From contig CAJJKN010000002.1 in NCBI GenBank assembly GCA_905188085.1, positions 186,001 to 250,000 of the forward strand: 64,000 nucleotides of DNA, in the 5' to 3' direction. Position numbers and translations under genes: made by a program. This document shows, one piece after another, positions 31,624-39,701 of the stretch. Within the stretch, counting starts at the first letter, position 1, and each line of letters starts with the position of its first letter. The stretch is from an uncultured Bacillota bacterium. Lineage in GTDB: Bacteria > Bacillota > Clostridia > Christensenellales > QAND01. The notes under the pieces are model-generated. The model was not told the origin of the DNA. It made no database searches and saw only the letters and a list, made by a program, of their open reading frames with translations.

Positions 31624-32682
31624 TCAATCCCTTAATTTTACTTTGCCGGCGGCCATTCTGCGCTTTTCATCGCTCATGGCCGCATAGTGTTTTCGCGTGG
31701 TGTTTACGTCTTTGTTGCCCAATACATCCGCCACAAGATAGATATCCCCGGTTTCGTAATTGAGCATGGTGCCGTAGGTGGATCTGAATTTATGCGGCGA
31801 AATTTTCTTTAAGGGCGTAACGATGTTCGCATATTTTTTTACCAACAACTGGATGGCCCGCTGGCTCATCCTTTTTTTCTGCATGGATAAAAACAGCGCA
31901 TGCTCCGAGTCTTCGGCAGGCACAATCGTGCGCCGTACTTCCAGATAATCCAAAATGGCTTTTTCAATTTCTTCGCCGAAATATAGGATGACCTTGGCGC
32001 CGCCTTTTCTGGTGATTAAAAAGCTGTCGGTAGAAAAATCAAAATCTTCGATATCCAGCCCGACCAATTCTGAAATTCGTATGCCGGTGCCCAATAAAAG
32101 GGTGAAAATAGCGACGTCGCGCAGCTTTGTGGTTTTGTGAAATTGCTGCTGGCGTTTTGTCAGGTCCGTACCGGATTCCACTTCGTCTAATATTTTGGCT
32201 ACTTCATCCGGCTCCAGGCGAATGATCGGCTTTTCTTTGATTTTCGGCAGCGCCACTTTTTCCGCCATGTTGGCCGGAATTCGCTCCATTTTATACAGAT
32301 ATTTGAAATAGGATTTTAAGGTGGCAATCTTTCGTTTTTTGCCGGTATTGGCGTTTTCCATTTCGCGCCCGTCATCCGCTTTATAATAGTTTAGATATTC
32401 CAGATACCGCTCTAAAACGATGGGTTTCATTTGGGATAAAACATCATCCGTAAAATCGCGAGCAGTAAAATGAAGATAATCCGACTCTTCACGGCTTAGG
32501 TATCCAAAAAACAGACGCAGATCATAGGCATAGTTTAGCCGGGTTAAAACCGTTGTGGTAGGCTCAATGCCGCGGAAAAAATCTTCACACGAAGGCGGCA
32601 GCTCTTTGGTTAAAGCACGCAGGCGTTCGGTACGCTGGCGCGCAATTTTGGTATGATACGATACAACGGTGGTTTCAGGCAT
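31624..32682 (-). CDS. Tyrosine recombinase / integrase family protein
   Basis: 352 residues. N-terminal SAM-like core-binding domain (about 30-135) and catalytic domain with R202 (GTGIRISE), a beta-hairpin Lys (KGGAK, K226 or K230), H297 and R300 in SPHKFRSTYG, and nucleophile Y333 in NTTRKHYAA. The usual His/Trp (LGH) is Asn here (LGN, N323). TAGGAG precedes the ATG ending at 32682. No phage or element genes and no tRNA att site adjoin it, so it may be a chromosomal housekeeping recombinase of the kind often found beside lexA in Clostridia rather than a mobile-element integrase. Its stop abuts the stop of the Cys-rich gene with no visible terminator. Confidence 0.88.
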   Translation of the reverse strand: MPETTVVSYHTKIARQRTERLRALTKELPPSCEDFFRGIEPTTTVLTRLNYAYDLRLFFGYLSREESDYLHFTARDFTDDVLSQMKPIVLERYLEYLNYYKADDGREMENANTGKKRKIATLKSYFKYLYKMERIPANMAEKVALPKIKEKPIIRLEPDEVAKILDEVESGTDLTKRQQQFHKTTKLRDVAIFTLLLGTGIRISELVGLDIEDFDFSTDSFLITRKGGAKVILYFGEEIEKAILDYLEVRRTIVPAEDSEHALFLSMQKKRMSQRAIQLLVKKYANIVTPLKKISPHKFRSTYGTMLNYETGDIYLVADVLGNKDVNTTRKHYAAMSDEKRRMAAGKVKLRD

Positions 32683-32725
32683 GGTTTTCTCCTAAAGACA
32701 ATTTGCAGATACTTTTTATATATAC

Positions 32726-32753
32726 AGCATAACAAAATCCGGATTTTTGTCAA
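32726..32753 (-). promoter_or_regulatory. Promoter of the tyrosine recombinase gene
   Basis: On the minus strand -35 TTGACA (32753-32748), 16-bp spacer, -10 TATGCT (32731-32726). Confidence 0.6.
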
Positions 32754-32796
32754 TATCTTTTCGTAAAACATGAGTTTTGCGCATAGATATAAATGT

Positions 32797-32826
32797 GTAA
32801 AAAAGGAAGAAGCAACCCTTCTCCCT
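32797..32826 (-). terminator. Terminator after rnhA
   Basis: On the minus strand a 9-bp stem AGGGAGAAG / CTTCTTCCT with a GGTTG loop, followed by six T, 9 bp past the stop. Confidence 0.75.
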
Positions 32827-32834
32827 CTTTTTGC

Positions 32835-33278
32835 TTATTTTTTTTTGGCGTTTGCAATGGCGCCTGTGGCCAAAGCATCGGCCCGGTTGTTGTATGGGTT
32901 TTCCGCATGGCCTTTTACTTTGTGAAATTTCACTTTGTGAAAAGCGGTCAGCTCCAACAGGCGTTTCCAATATTCCACATTTTCAACCGGCTTCTTATCG
33001 GCTTTTTTCCATCCTCTGGATTGCCAGCTGCCAAGCCAGTTTTTGGTAAATGCGTTATACAGATAGGCACTGTCGGTATAGACATCCACTTCGCAAGGCT
33101 CTTTTAAAATGGCCAGGCATTCAATGCAAGCCTGCAATTCCATCCGGTTGTTTGTAGTTTGCGGATGATAGCCGCTTAATTCTTTTTTAAACGACTGATA
33201 CATCAAAATACCGCCCCAGCCTCCGGGCCCGGGATTGCCGCTGCATGCGCCGTCGCAATAAATCGTTACCTTTTTCAC
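32835..33278 (-). CDS. rnhA: Ribonuclease HI
   Basis: Degrades the RNA strand of RNA-DNA hybrids. 147 residues with catalytic D9 (YCDGACSGNPGPGG), E47 (NRMELQA), D69 (YTDSAYL), H124 (KGHAEN) and D134 (NRADALA), plus a basic handle (GSWQSRGWKKADKKPV). Start GTG 33278 follows GGTGGAG at about 10 bp; upstream in-frame starts would read into the proC end. Lies 19 bp after proC and probably shares its transcript. Confidence 0.94.
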   Translation of the reverse strand: MKKVTIYCDGACSGNPGPGGWGGILMYQSFKKELSGYHPQTTNNRMELQACIECLAILKEPCEVDVYTDSAYLYNAFTKNWLGSWQSRGWKKADKKPVENVEYWKRLLELTAFHKVKFHKVKGHAENPYNNRADALATGAIANAKKK

Positions 33279-33297
33279 AGGACAAAACTCCACCGAC

Positions 33298-34125
33298 TTA
33301 AAGCTGATTGAATTTTTCCGTGCAGCGGTCCACACAATCCATCACAGCGGCGCGGAAGCCTCTGTCTTCCAAAGCCTGCACGGCTACGATGGTGGTGCCT
33401 GCGGGCGAACACACTGCATCTTTCAAAGCACCCGGATGTTCTCCGGTATCGCGCACCATCTTGCCGGCGCCCAAAACGGCCTGCGCTGCTACGCGATAAG
33501 CGATATGCCTCGGCAGCCCCCATTTGCAGGCGGCATCGCCCAGCGCTTCGATATACATATAGGTATAGGCCGGGCTGCTTCCTGCAATGCCGGAGAAGAT
33601 GGCTATTTGCTTTTCATCCAACACTTCCACCTGGCCCATCTGCGCAAACACGCTTTGGATATAGATAAATTCTTCTTCCGTTAAGTCGTTTTCCGAGCAC
33701 AGGCAGCTCATTCCTTCGCCGACAAGCAAAGGCGTGTTCGGCATTACGCGCAAAACTCGCCCTTCATTGCCCAGAGACGCTTTCAGTTTTACATTGGTCC
33801 ATCCTGCCACGATGGAAACAAACGCCTTAGAAGCGTTTACGGCAGGCCGGATGTCCACCATAACATCGCCGAGATATTGCGGTTTTACAGCAAGAAAAAT
33901 GATATCGCTCTTCTCGACTACTTCTCTGTTGGATTTTGCGGCCGTAAACCCGATTTCCTCCGCTTTTTTGGCCAGTTTGTTTGGATCCAGCGCCGATACA
34001 ATGATATTTTCCGGTTTGGCAAGGCCGGAAACCAGCATTCCTTTATAAATCGCACTGGCCATGTTGCCGTTGCCGATAAAGCCGATCTTTTTATCGATAC
34101 TCATGCCTTTGGTTTCTTCGCTCAT
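33298..34125 (-). CDS. proC: Pyrroline-5-carboxylate reductase
   Basis: Last step of proline synthesis, NAD(P)H-dependent reduction of pyrroline-5-carboxylate. 275 residues: Rossmann motif GFIGNGNMASAI near residue 15 and the C-terminal dimer domain with the signature PGALKDAVCSPAGTTIVAVQ (as HPGALKDAV and SPAGTTI). AGGAGAGGG precedes the ATG ending at 34125; an internal ATG seven codons in (MSIDKK) is an alternative start. Confidence 0.95.
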   Translation of the reverse strand: MSEETKGMSIDKKIGFIGNGNMASAIYKGMLVSGLAKPENIIVSALDPNKLAKKAEEIGFTAAKSNREVVEKSDIIFLAVKPQYLGDVMVDIRPAVNASKAFVSIVAGWTNVKLKASLGNEGRVLRVMPNTPLLVGEGMSCLCSENDLTEEEFIYIQSVFAQMGQVEVLDEKQIAIFSGIAGSSPAYTYMYIEALGDAACKWGLPRHIAYRVAAQAVLGAGKMVRDTGEHPGALKDAVCSPAGTTIVAVQALEDRGFRAAVMDCVDRCTEKFNQL

Positions 34126-34178
34126 TTCATTCCCTCTCCTTTTGGTTTGTCGTTGGCTCGTCGTAAGAATCTGTTTTT

Positions 34179-34207
34179 ATTATATCGGCTTGCTGTTTGT
34201 CATGCAA
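34179..34207 (-). promoter_or_regulatory. Promoter of proC-rnhA
   Basis: On the minus strand -35 TTGCAT (34207-34202), 17-bp spacer, -10 TATAAT (34184-34179). Confidence 0.65.
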
Positions 34208-34222
34208 GGCAGAAAAATATTC

Positions 34223-34251
34223 TTGACGACGAAACAAAAAAATGGTATTCT
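34223..34251 (+). promoter_or_regulatory. Promoter of tRNA-Trp
   Basis: -35 TTGACG (34223-34228), 17-bp spacer, -10 TATTCT (34246-34251) preceded by TGg. Confidence 0.75.
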
Positions 34252-34266
34252 TTATAGGTATCATAT

Positions 34267-34340
34267 AGGGGTATGGTGTAAAGGTAGCACAAAGGTCTCC
34301 AAAACCTTTTGCGAGGGTTCGAATCCTTCTACCCCTGCCA
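34267..34340 (+). tRNA. tRNA-Trp (anticodon CCA)
   Basis: 74 nt with encoded CCA. Acceptor AGGGGTA/TACCCCT, discriminator G, anticodon stem AGGT/ACCT around loop CTCCAAA. Single-gene unit with its own promoter and terminator, on the plus strand within a minus-strand region. Confidence 0.95.
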
Positions 34341-34342
34341 TC

Positions 34343-34381
34343 ATCGTCGCAGATTCTATATCTCACGGCGATTTTTCTTTT
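34343..34381 (+). terminator. Terminator after tRNA-Trp
   Basis: Stem ATCGTCG (34343-34349) / CGGCGAT (34366-34372) with a 16-nt loop, followed by TTTTCTTTT. Confidence 0.65.
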
Positions 34382-34442
34382 GTATTATATTTTTTTGAAT
34401 AAACCACGATGATACATATCTAAAAATAGGCAAAACGAGAAA

Positions 34443-34482
34443 AACAAAAAGCGCAGCAAATTTTCTGCGCTTTTTGTTTTAT
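34443..34482 (-). terminator. Terminator after the cupin gene (bidirectional in form)
   Basis: Stem AAAAAGCGCAG / CTGCGCTTTTT with AT-rich loop and T-runs on both sides. Confidence 0.8.
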
Positions 34483-34491
34483 GGTTAGAAT

Positions 34492-34845
34492 TTAATACAC
34501 CACGGCGTCGTTTTCTGTGAAGCCGCCAAGCGAATTTTCCTTTACCTGAATACATACATAAGCGATGCCTTCGTCTACTGCTGCAAAAAACTGCCGCTTT
34601 GCTGCGGGCGCAATTTTCAGCCAATCCCCTGCGGAAAGTATGATTTCTTCGCCATCGACCACGGCTTTGCCTTTGCCGGAAAGAATGCCGTAAATCTCTT
34701 CATTGTTTTTGTGGGAATGAACAAACGGTACGCTGGCGCCTGCGGGAAACTGGTTGATGCTGATTTCTGCTCCGGTTAAACAGAGTGTTTCATGCAACTC
34801 TACCCTGCCTTCATTTCCGATGTTTGTTTTCGTGTAGTTTTTCAT
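34492..34845 (-). CDS. Small cupin-domain protein
   Basis: 117 residues, one cupin beta-barrel: motif 1 around PFVHSHKNNEEIYGILSGKG (residues ~40-59, His/His/Glu metal ligands) and motif 2 later in the barrel (DWLKIAPAAKRQF, without the usual His). GGAGGG precedes the ATG ending at 34845. It is divergently transcribed from an HxlR-type regulator gene 149 bp away, a common regulator-target arrangement. Ligand or reaction unknown. Confidence 0.85.
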   Translation of the reverse strand: MKNYTKTNIGNEGRVELHETLCLTGAEISINQFPAGASVPFVHSHKNNEEIYGILSGKGKAVVDGEEIILSAGDWLKIAPAAKRQFFAAVDEGIAYVCIQVKENSLGGFTENDAVVY

Positions 34846-34960
34846 AATAAAGACCCTCCAAAAATTTTTTGCAATTTCTCTTTGCTTGCTTATAGCTTAT
34901 TGCCCCGGAACTACGCCCACAAGTACGCACCTTTTTATAACTGTGTATTCTTTTTTGAAT

Positions 34961-34971
34961 GTATACTATAC
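34961..34971. promoter_or_regulatory. Palindrome in the cupin/HxlR intergenic region
   Basis: GTATACTATAC, a perfect 5-1-5 inverted repeat, lies 24 bp before the HxlR start. It is a candidate operator or overlapping -10 region; function is inference. Confidence 0.35.
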
Positions 34972-34994
34972 TATGGTTGTGAGGTGATTTTGAA

Positions 34995-35322
34995 ATGAAA
35001 ACAAAGAGCGAACTGCCGGAGTGCCCGGTGGCAACTACTGTATCTCTGATCGGCGGAAAATGGAAATTGTTGATTTTGCGCAACTTGAAAGCGCGCCCTT
35101 GGCGGTTTAACGAACTGCAAAGGGATTTGGAGGGCATTTCTCAAAAGGTATTGACGGACAGCCTGCGGCAAATGATAGACGACGGCCTTTGCCTACCGGC
35201 ATGATTATCAGCAAATGCCGCCCAAGGTGGAATACGGGTTGACAGAACTTGGTCGGGAGATGCTGCCTATTATCGATGCGCTGGCCGATTTTGGAAACTA
35301 CTATAAAACAACGTTAAAATAA
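34995..35322 (+). pseudogene. HxlR-family transcriptional regulator, frameshifted
   Basis: The N-terminal part (CPVATTVSLIGGKWKLLILR, FNELQRDLEGISQKVLTDSL) is a typical HxlR winged helix. At about 35188-35193 the frame shifts: the first frame ends DDGLCLPA-stop, while the +1 frame continues YRHDYQQMPPKVEYGLTELG to TAA 35320, exactly the missing HxlR C-terminal half. One extra T in CCTTTGCC would explain it (GGC CTT GCC TAC). Either a recent loss of the regulator or a sequencing error. GAGGTGAT precedes ATG 34995. Faces the cupin gene. Confidence 0.85.
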
Positions 35323-35386
35323 TAAGCATGGTTGCGAAAAGCGCAGGTACGACCGCAAGACAAAGGAGCGTAGCGGTTTTGGGGGC

Positions 35387-35944
35387 TTAGCTGCGTTTTG
35401 CGCCCGCATTATGCCTTCTGCAAACGCGCTTTCTGCGCAAGCTCCACACCGTAACGAAAACCAGCGAAACGAGGATCAGCAAAAGGCCGGTTGTTATGTT
35501 CTCTAAGGTGTCAAACAGCGCGATGTTTTTACTCCCTTCCAAGAGGACTGCGGTTTCCGAAACGACGGCAACGGCAGGAATGCAAATAAACTGAATGCCC
35601 AGTTTTTTAAGCCGCCGGGCGTCTTTTCGGTAAAGGCAGGTTCGGATTTTAGATTAACGGTGTACAAGCCAAAAAACAATGGCCTGTGCAACGAAGAAAA
35701 GCGCGACAGACAACAATTCCACGTATTTTTTTATCAGATAGGTGCTGTCTGCAAATGCAAGCAACTCCGGCAGCTCTGCTCTATGGTAGGCAGTTTCATT
35801 TTTGCAATCGGATTGCTGACAGTATGCAATCATACGCCTGCATGTTTTCACTTGACAGGATTTTGATGGATATTCCGTTTTGCGCAATGGTTCTCCCGTT
35901 CTTTTATTTATCCATGGCGGCAGCTTAGCTTTGGCAATGAACAT
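35387..35944 (-). pseudogene. Membrane protein gene interrupted by one in-frame TAA
   Basis: From ATG 35944 the minus strand encodes 96 residues ending in a hydrophobic helix (LLSVALFFVAQAIVFWLVHR) at TAA 35656-35654. The same frame then stays open for 88 more codons to TAA 35389-35387 and contains two further hydrophobic helices (IQFICIPAVAVVSETAVLL; LLLILVSLVFVTVW) and a basic tail (SLRRKRVCRRH). Together they make a plausible ~185-residue protein with three membrane segments, split by a single nonsense codon. No good ribosome binding site was found and the N-terminal 60 residues (Cys/Lys-rich) may be non-native. The family was not recognised. Confidence 0.55.
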
Positions 35945-36018
35945 GCTTTTGAATCCGCTCAGGGAGGTATTGTTTGAGGCATTGTTTCTCTCCCATACTT
36001 GGCCCTGCTCAAAGGAAA

Positions 36019-36048
36019 TAAAAAAGGACTGCCTTGGCAGTCCTTTTA
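36019..36048 (-). terminator. Terminator after divIVA
   Basis: Stem AAAAGGACTGCC / GGCAGTCCTTTT with an AA/TT loop; followed on the minus strand by TTTTATTTCC. 11 bp past the stop. Confidence 0.85.
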
Positions 36049-36058
36049 AAGGCGGAAA

Positions 36059-36904
36059 TTAAAAGTTGTTATCGTATCCGTCATCGGCATCCACCGGGCC
36101 ATAGAACACGGCCTGGTTGTCATCTTCTTCCTGCGGAGCAGCCGGTTCTTCTTCCGGCTCGGTTTCTTCTTCGGCCTGCTGTTTGCTGCGCTCCACACCG
36201 TTGACATATTGCGCTACATAATCAACCTTTTCCTGCTGTTCATCCTGCTTTTTCAAATCGTTTACCAGAGAATCTACCACTTCGTTGGCAGACATCCCTT
36301 CCGGGTTTGCAGGCTCCTGCGCGGGTTCTTCTTCGGTTTCCTCGGCAGGGGCATCTTCCTCGGCAAAGGTCGGCAAGATGGCCTGAATGGGCTCAGGATC
36401 GTTGATCTTATCGGCAAACGTGATCAATTCTTCGGCATAGTCTTTCACGCCTGTTTTGAATTCGGACAAAAGCTCATGAAGCTCCACAATGGCTTCCTGT
36501 TTTTCTTTGAGCTCTTTGCGGGCATCGCGCACAATGCGGTCTGCCTCTGCGCTGGCCGTATTGAGAATCTGGTCGTATTCTTTTTGTGCACGGTCTGCCA
36601 TAGCGTCGGCCTGCTGGCGCGTTTTGGCATACATTTCCTCAGCGTCTTTTTTGGCCTTTTCTTCAATTTCTTCGGCCGCTTTATGCACGGTGACCATCGT
36701 ATGCATCATGGAATTTTCCATGCCGCGATAGGATTCCACCTGCTTATTCAAAGCCTCGATTCTGGCTTTCAGCTCCTGGTTTTCTCTGGAGAGCTTATCA
36801 AAATCGACAATCACTTCATCCAAAAAGAGATCGACTTCATCAATGTTATATCCCTTTTTATCGCGGGAAAAACTCTTTTCATGAATTTGCTGTGCAGTTA
36901 ACAT
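36059..36904 (-). CDS. divIVA: DivIVA domain protein
   Basis: Coiled-coil protein that senses negative membrane curvature at septa and poles. 281 residues. The N-terminal lipid-binding part has the signature QQIHEKSFSRDKKGYNIDEV (residues 5-24), followed by long coiled coils (about 30-170, EKAKKDAEEMYAKTRQQADA) and an acidic, Glu/Pro-rich tail ending DDGYDNNF. AGGAGG precedes the ATG ending at 36904. Last gene of the hlyD-like, yggS, sepF, divIVA unit, a known division cluster. Confidence 0.93.
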   Translation of the reverse strand: MLTAQQIHEKSFSRDKKGYNIDEVDLFLDEVIVDFDKLSRENQELKARIEALNKQVESYRGMENSMMHTMVTVHKAAEEIEEKAKKDAEEMYAKTRQQADAMADRAQKEYDQILNTASAEADRIVRDARKELKEKQEAIVELHELLSEFKTGVKDYAEELITFADKINDPEPIQAILPTFAEEDAPAEETEEEPAQEPANPEGMSANEVVDSLVNDLKKQDEQQEKVDYVAQYVNGVERSKQQAEEETEPEEEPAAPQEEDDNQAVFYGPVDADDGYDNNF

Positions 36905-36931
36905 CTTGTATCCCTCCTAATTGGGTGAAGA

Positions 36932-37669
36932 TTAGTAGTCTCTACGTTGGTTGTTCAGTGTATAAAAGCTTTTCCCTTTCAAATCATCGGGAATGTTGCC
37001 GGAAATATCCACATTGGCGGGCACCAAAACAAACACCGCGCTGTTGATCTTCTGAATATCGCCGTTGATGGCATAGATAGCGCCGGAGATGAAATCCAGC
37101 GTGCGCTGGGCTTCCTGTTTTTCCACCGCTTCCAGGTTTACAATCACCGGTTTGTTGCGTTTGAGGTTATCCACGATATTCTGCGTATCATCATAGCTCA
37201 TCGGCTGATATACGATCATTTTCATCTTCGGGTTAAAGCCTACGACTTTGCTGCTCTGGTCCAAATCTCTGTCCCTTTCCCTGGTGCGCACCGGCGCGGC
37301 CGTCGGCACGCTGCGTTTGTTGGATTTGCTGCCTAACAGGCCGTTGCGGCCAAGATTACCAAATTCTTCCTCTTCATCTTCGGCAAAATCGTTGTCCAAA
37401 TCCAAATCATACTCGTCTTTACGGGCACGACGATTGTTTTTCTCTTTGCGTTTATTGGCCTTATTGTTTTTTCGGCCGATTCTGGATGATTCTTTTTTAT
37501 TATAAGACAAATCTTCAAATTCGTCTTCATCCTCATAGTTGTCATAATCATCTTGATAATCATCATCTTGATAATCATCAAAATCGTCGTAGTTATCCTC
37601 TTCATCAATGGCAGATTCTTCGAGCCCGATCAAATCGAGTACCTTACCGAAAATCTTCTTTTGTGCCAT
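36932..37669 (-). CDS. sepF: Cell division protein SepF
   Basis: Bundles FtsZ filaments and tethers them to the membrane. 245 residues: N-terminal amphipathic membrane-binding helix (MAQKKIFGKVLDLIGL), a long variable linker that is first Asp/Tyr-rich (DDYQDDDYQDDYDNYEDED) then Arg/Lys-rich, and the SepF domain (about 140-235, KMKMIVYQPMSYDDTQNIVD, RTLDFISGAIYAINGDIQKI). Larger than the usual ~150-180 because of the linker, which is partly built from short GATGATTATCAA repeats in the DNA. GGAGGTG precedes the ATG. Confidence 0.95.
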   Translation of the reverse strand: MAQKKIFGKVLDLIGLEESAIDEEDNYDDFDDYQDDDYQDDYDNYEDEDEFEDLSYNKKESSRIGRKNNKANKRKEKNNRRARKDEYDLDLDNDFAEDEEEEFGNLGRNGLLGSKSNKRSVPTAAPVRTRERDRDLDQSSKVVGFNPKMKMIVYQPMSYDDTQNIVDNLKRNKPVIVNLEAVEKQEAQRTLDFISGAIYAINGDIQKINSAVFVLVPANVDISGNIPDDLKGKSFYTLNNQRRDY

Positions 37670-37686
37670 TGCACACCTCCGAAATT

Positions 37687-38370
37687 TTAATTCTTATTTG
37701 GTTGAAACAATGCGGAACCGATCCGCACCAAGGTTGCGCCATGTTTAATGGCCAGTGGATAATCATGGCTCATTCCCATGGACAACACCTCCATCGAAGC
37801 GTTATCCGGGCAAACGCGGGAAAGCCCGTCAAACAGATCTTTCATTTTTGCAAAGCAGGCTTCCGTTTCGGCTGGCGCAGCGCCCAACGGCGCCACACAC
37901 ATCAGCCCTTTGATGTGTATACGCTCAAATAAGGCGCATTCGGATAAAAAGGCTTCCAGCCGCTCCGGCAAAATGCCGCCGCGCTGTTCTCTGTCATCCA
38001 AACACACTTCTATGAGCGCGTTGACGGAAGTTTGTTTTGCCAAAGCTCTCTTTTGCAGCTCGGTTGCCAGAGAGAGCCTGTCTAACGAATGGATTAAATC
38101 CACATTATCAATAATGTATTTTACCTTATTCGTTTGCAATTGTCCAATAAAATGCCAACAAATGTCATTCGGAAGGGAATCTTTTTTGGATAAAAGACCC
38201 TCAGAACGGTTTTCTCCAAAAAAACGGAGCCCTAAATCGTAGGCTTTTTGCACCTGAGAAACATCAGCATACTTGCTGGCAGCCAGCAGCGTAATGTCCT
38301 CCGGCTTGCGGCCTGCCTTTTCAGCCGATTGTTGAATCGTCTGTAAAATGTTTGCCAGTTGTTCTTTCAT
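37687..38370 (-). CDS. YggS family PLP homeostasis protein
   Basis: A PLP-binding TIM-barrel protein that keeps free vitamin B6 and amino-acid pools balanced; no proven enzymatic reaction. 227 residues with the PLP lysine in LLAASKYAD (about residue 33), GENRSEGLLSK, WHFIGQLQTNK and MGMSHDYPLAIKHG. Position before sepF is the same as ylmE in Bacillus. Four bp after the hlyD-like gene and 17 bp before sepF. Confidence 0.94.
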   Translation of the reverse strand: MKEQLANILQTIQQSAEKAGRKPEDITLLAASKYADVSQVQKAYDLGLRFFGENRSEGLLSKKDSLPNDICWHFIGQLQTNKVKYIIDNVDLIHSLDRLSLATELQKRALAKQTSVNALIEVCLDDREQRGGILPERLEAFLSECALFERIHIKGLMCVAPLGAAPAETEACFAKMKDLFDGLSRVCPDNASMEVLSMGMSHDYPLAIKHGATLVRIGSALFQPNKN

Positions 38371-38374
38371 TTTA

Positions 38375-39577
38375 CTACCTCAACAGCACCTTTTGGTTGG
38401 CGGAAAGTGTTGTATCCGCGTCCAAAGATTTGATAATACAGTTTTCCCCATCGGAGATCAAAACATCCACGGGAATCAGATTGGCCGTATCTCCCTGTAC
38501 GAGCTTGATCAGCTTTTGATCATCCTGGGTAAAGATGGCTTTTTCCGGCACCATCATCCCGGTAAAATCCAAATGCATCTGCGCATCGGCCGTGCGAACG
38601 CTGAGCAAGGGGCCGATGTCTTCCGTCATTTCCAAAATATAGAGCTTATCGCCGCTGTCTAAGGTGCGTACGGACGTGACCTTGGCAGAATACGGGCGCT
38701 CGAAATAGCCTTCAAAGGTCATATTCGCGCTGCCGCCCTCCCTAAGCTCCGGAATTTCATGCTTTTTATCCAACAAAATCAGGCAATACCATTTATAGTT
38801 GTTTACCAGGCGATACAGCGGGCGCGTGGTGCTCTCGTCAGAAGTTTTGCTGGTAACCACGCCTTTTTTTGCCGCTTCAATGTCTGCCTTTGTCAGGCTG
38901 TCCAAGTTATAAGGGGTCAGCTGGGTTTCCCAACCGTCCATATAAAAACTGACGATGCCGGCATCTTCGGCCTGCACATCCTGCCGCCAGTTTGCCAATT
39001 TGTTCAATTGTTCCTGCTCTTTGGTATACAGGCCGGTCAACTTATCATCCGCCTGCACATTGGTTTTCAAAAACTGCTGCTTTTTCTCCATATTCTCGCG
39101 CAGCTTGCGTTCCAAAACGACAAGGTCGCTGGTGCTGTTCCCCTGCACTACATCCACAATTTCCTGGATGGTGTTGTTGATTTTGCCGTTGTTGGTGTTC
39201 AGGTCTTTATTTACCACCTCGCGCCAGATGGTGTTTTCCTGATAATCCTGGATTTCCTGCTGCGTTGTCAGATAATCCGTCATGAGCTTTTCGTTATAGC
39301 CCCATTTGTATACCTGAGCGATCGTGGCGCCCTTGGTCACGTTTTGCCCCTCGGAGGCAAAGAAAGTGGCGGTGGAATAGTTATCCGAATTGTATACTTT
39401 TTCATCGCGGACAATCAGCGTTTCCACGCTCTTATCCACAAAAAGATTGCCCTCTGTAATCAAAGCTTCGCTGGGCCCCTGCAGCAACAAAAATACAACC
39501 AGCATAACAACGCAGGCCAAGACAGCAATGGTTATAAAAAAACGTTTTGTAGGCCTTCTACGCTTCCTACGAGCCAT
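38375..39577 (-). CDS. HlyD-like membrane fusion / periplasmic adaptor-like protein
   Basis: 400 residues. A very basic N-terminus (ARRKRRRPTKR) precedes one transmembrane helix (FFITIAVLACVVMLVVFLLL), then an extracytoplasmic part with a split biotinyl-lipoyl-like barrel (SEGQNVTKGATIAQV), a helical hairpin of Gln/Glu/Lys-rich coiled coil (about 105-195) and a beta-barrel end. No transporter is adjacent. In many Clostridia such a protein heads the yggS-sepF-divIVA cluster, so a role in division or envelope is possible but unproven. The ATG ending at 39577 has AGGA upstream; a TTG 39 bp earlier lacks a site. Confidence 0.8.
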   Translation of the reverse strand: MARRKRRRPTKRFFITIAVLACVVMLVVFLLLQGPSEALITEGNLFVDKSVETLIVRDEKVYNSDNYSTATFFASEGQNVTKGATIAQVYKWGYNEKLMTDYLTTQQEIQDYQENTIWREVVNKDLNTNNGKINNTIQEIVDVVQGNSTSDLVVLERKLRENMEKKQQFLKTNVQADDKLTGLYTKEQEQLNKLANWRQDVQAEDAGIVSFYMDGWETQLTPYNLDSLTKADIEAAKKGVVTSKTSDESTTRPLYRLVNNYKWYCLILLDKKHEIPELREGGSANMTFEGYFERPYSAKVTSVRTLDSGDKLYILEMTEDIGPLLSVRTADAQMHLDFTGMMVPEKAIFTQDDQKLIKLVQGDTANLIPVDVLISDGENCIIKSLDADTTLSANQKVLLR

Positions 39578-39624
39578 ATACGCATTCCTACTTTCCTTCA
39601 AATTGTTAAAACCCAATTTTGCTT

Positions 39625-39654
39625 ATTATACCATAGGAAAGAGAAAATACGCAA
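39625..39654 (-). promoter_or_regulatory. Promoter of the hlyD-like/yggS/sepF/divIVA unit
   Basis: On the minus strand -35 TTGCGT (39654-39649), 18-bp spacer, extended -10 TGgTATAAT (hexamer 39630-39625). Confidence 0.65.
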
Positions 39655-39657
39655 AAA

Positions 39658-39693
39658 TTGTCAAAAGGCGCAGCAGATTGCCGCGCCTTTTTG
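39658..39693 (-). terminator. Terminator after the first MFS gene
   Basis: On the minus strand AAAAGGCGCGGC / GCTGCGCCTTTT with AATCT loop, then GACAATTTTTGC. Confidence 0.8.
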
Positions 39694-39701
39694 GAAAAAA
39701 G

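Noticed and set aside
32700..32753. Possible dif site beside the tyrosine recombinase (GATACTTTTTATATATACAG)
   Set aside because: Weak match to Firmicute dif and no clear inverted arms; the stretch is explained by the recombinase promoter.
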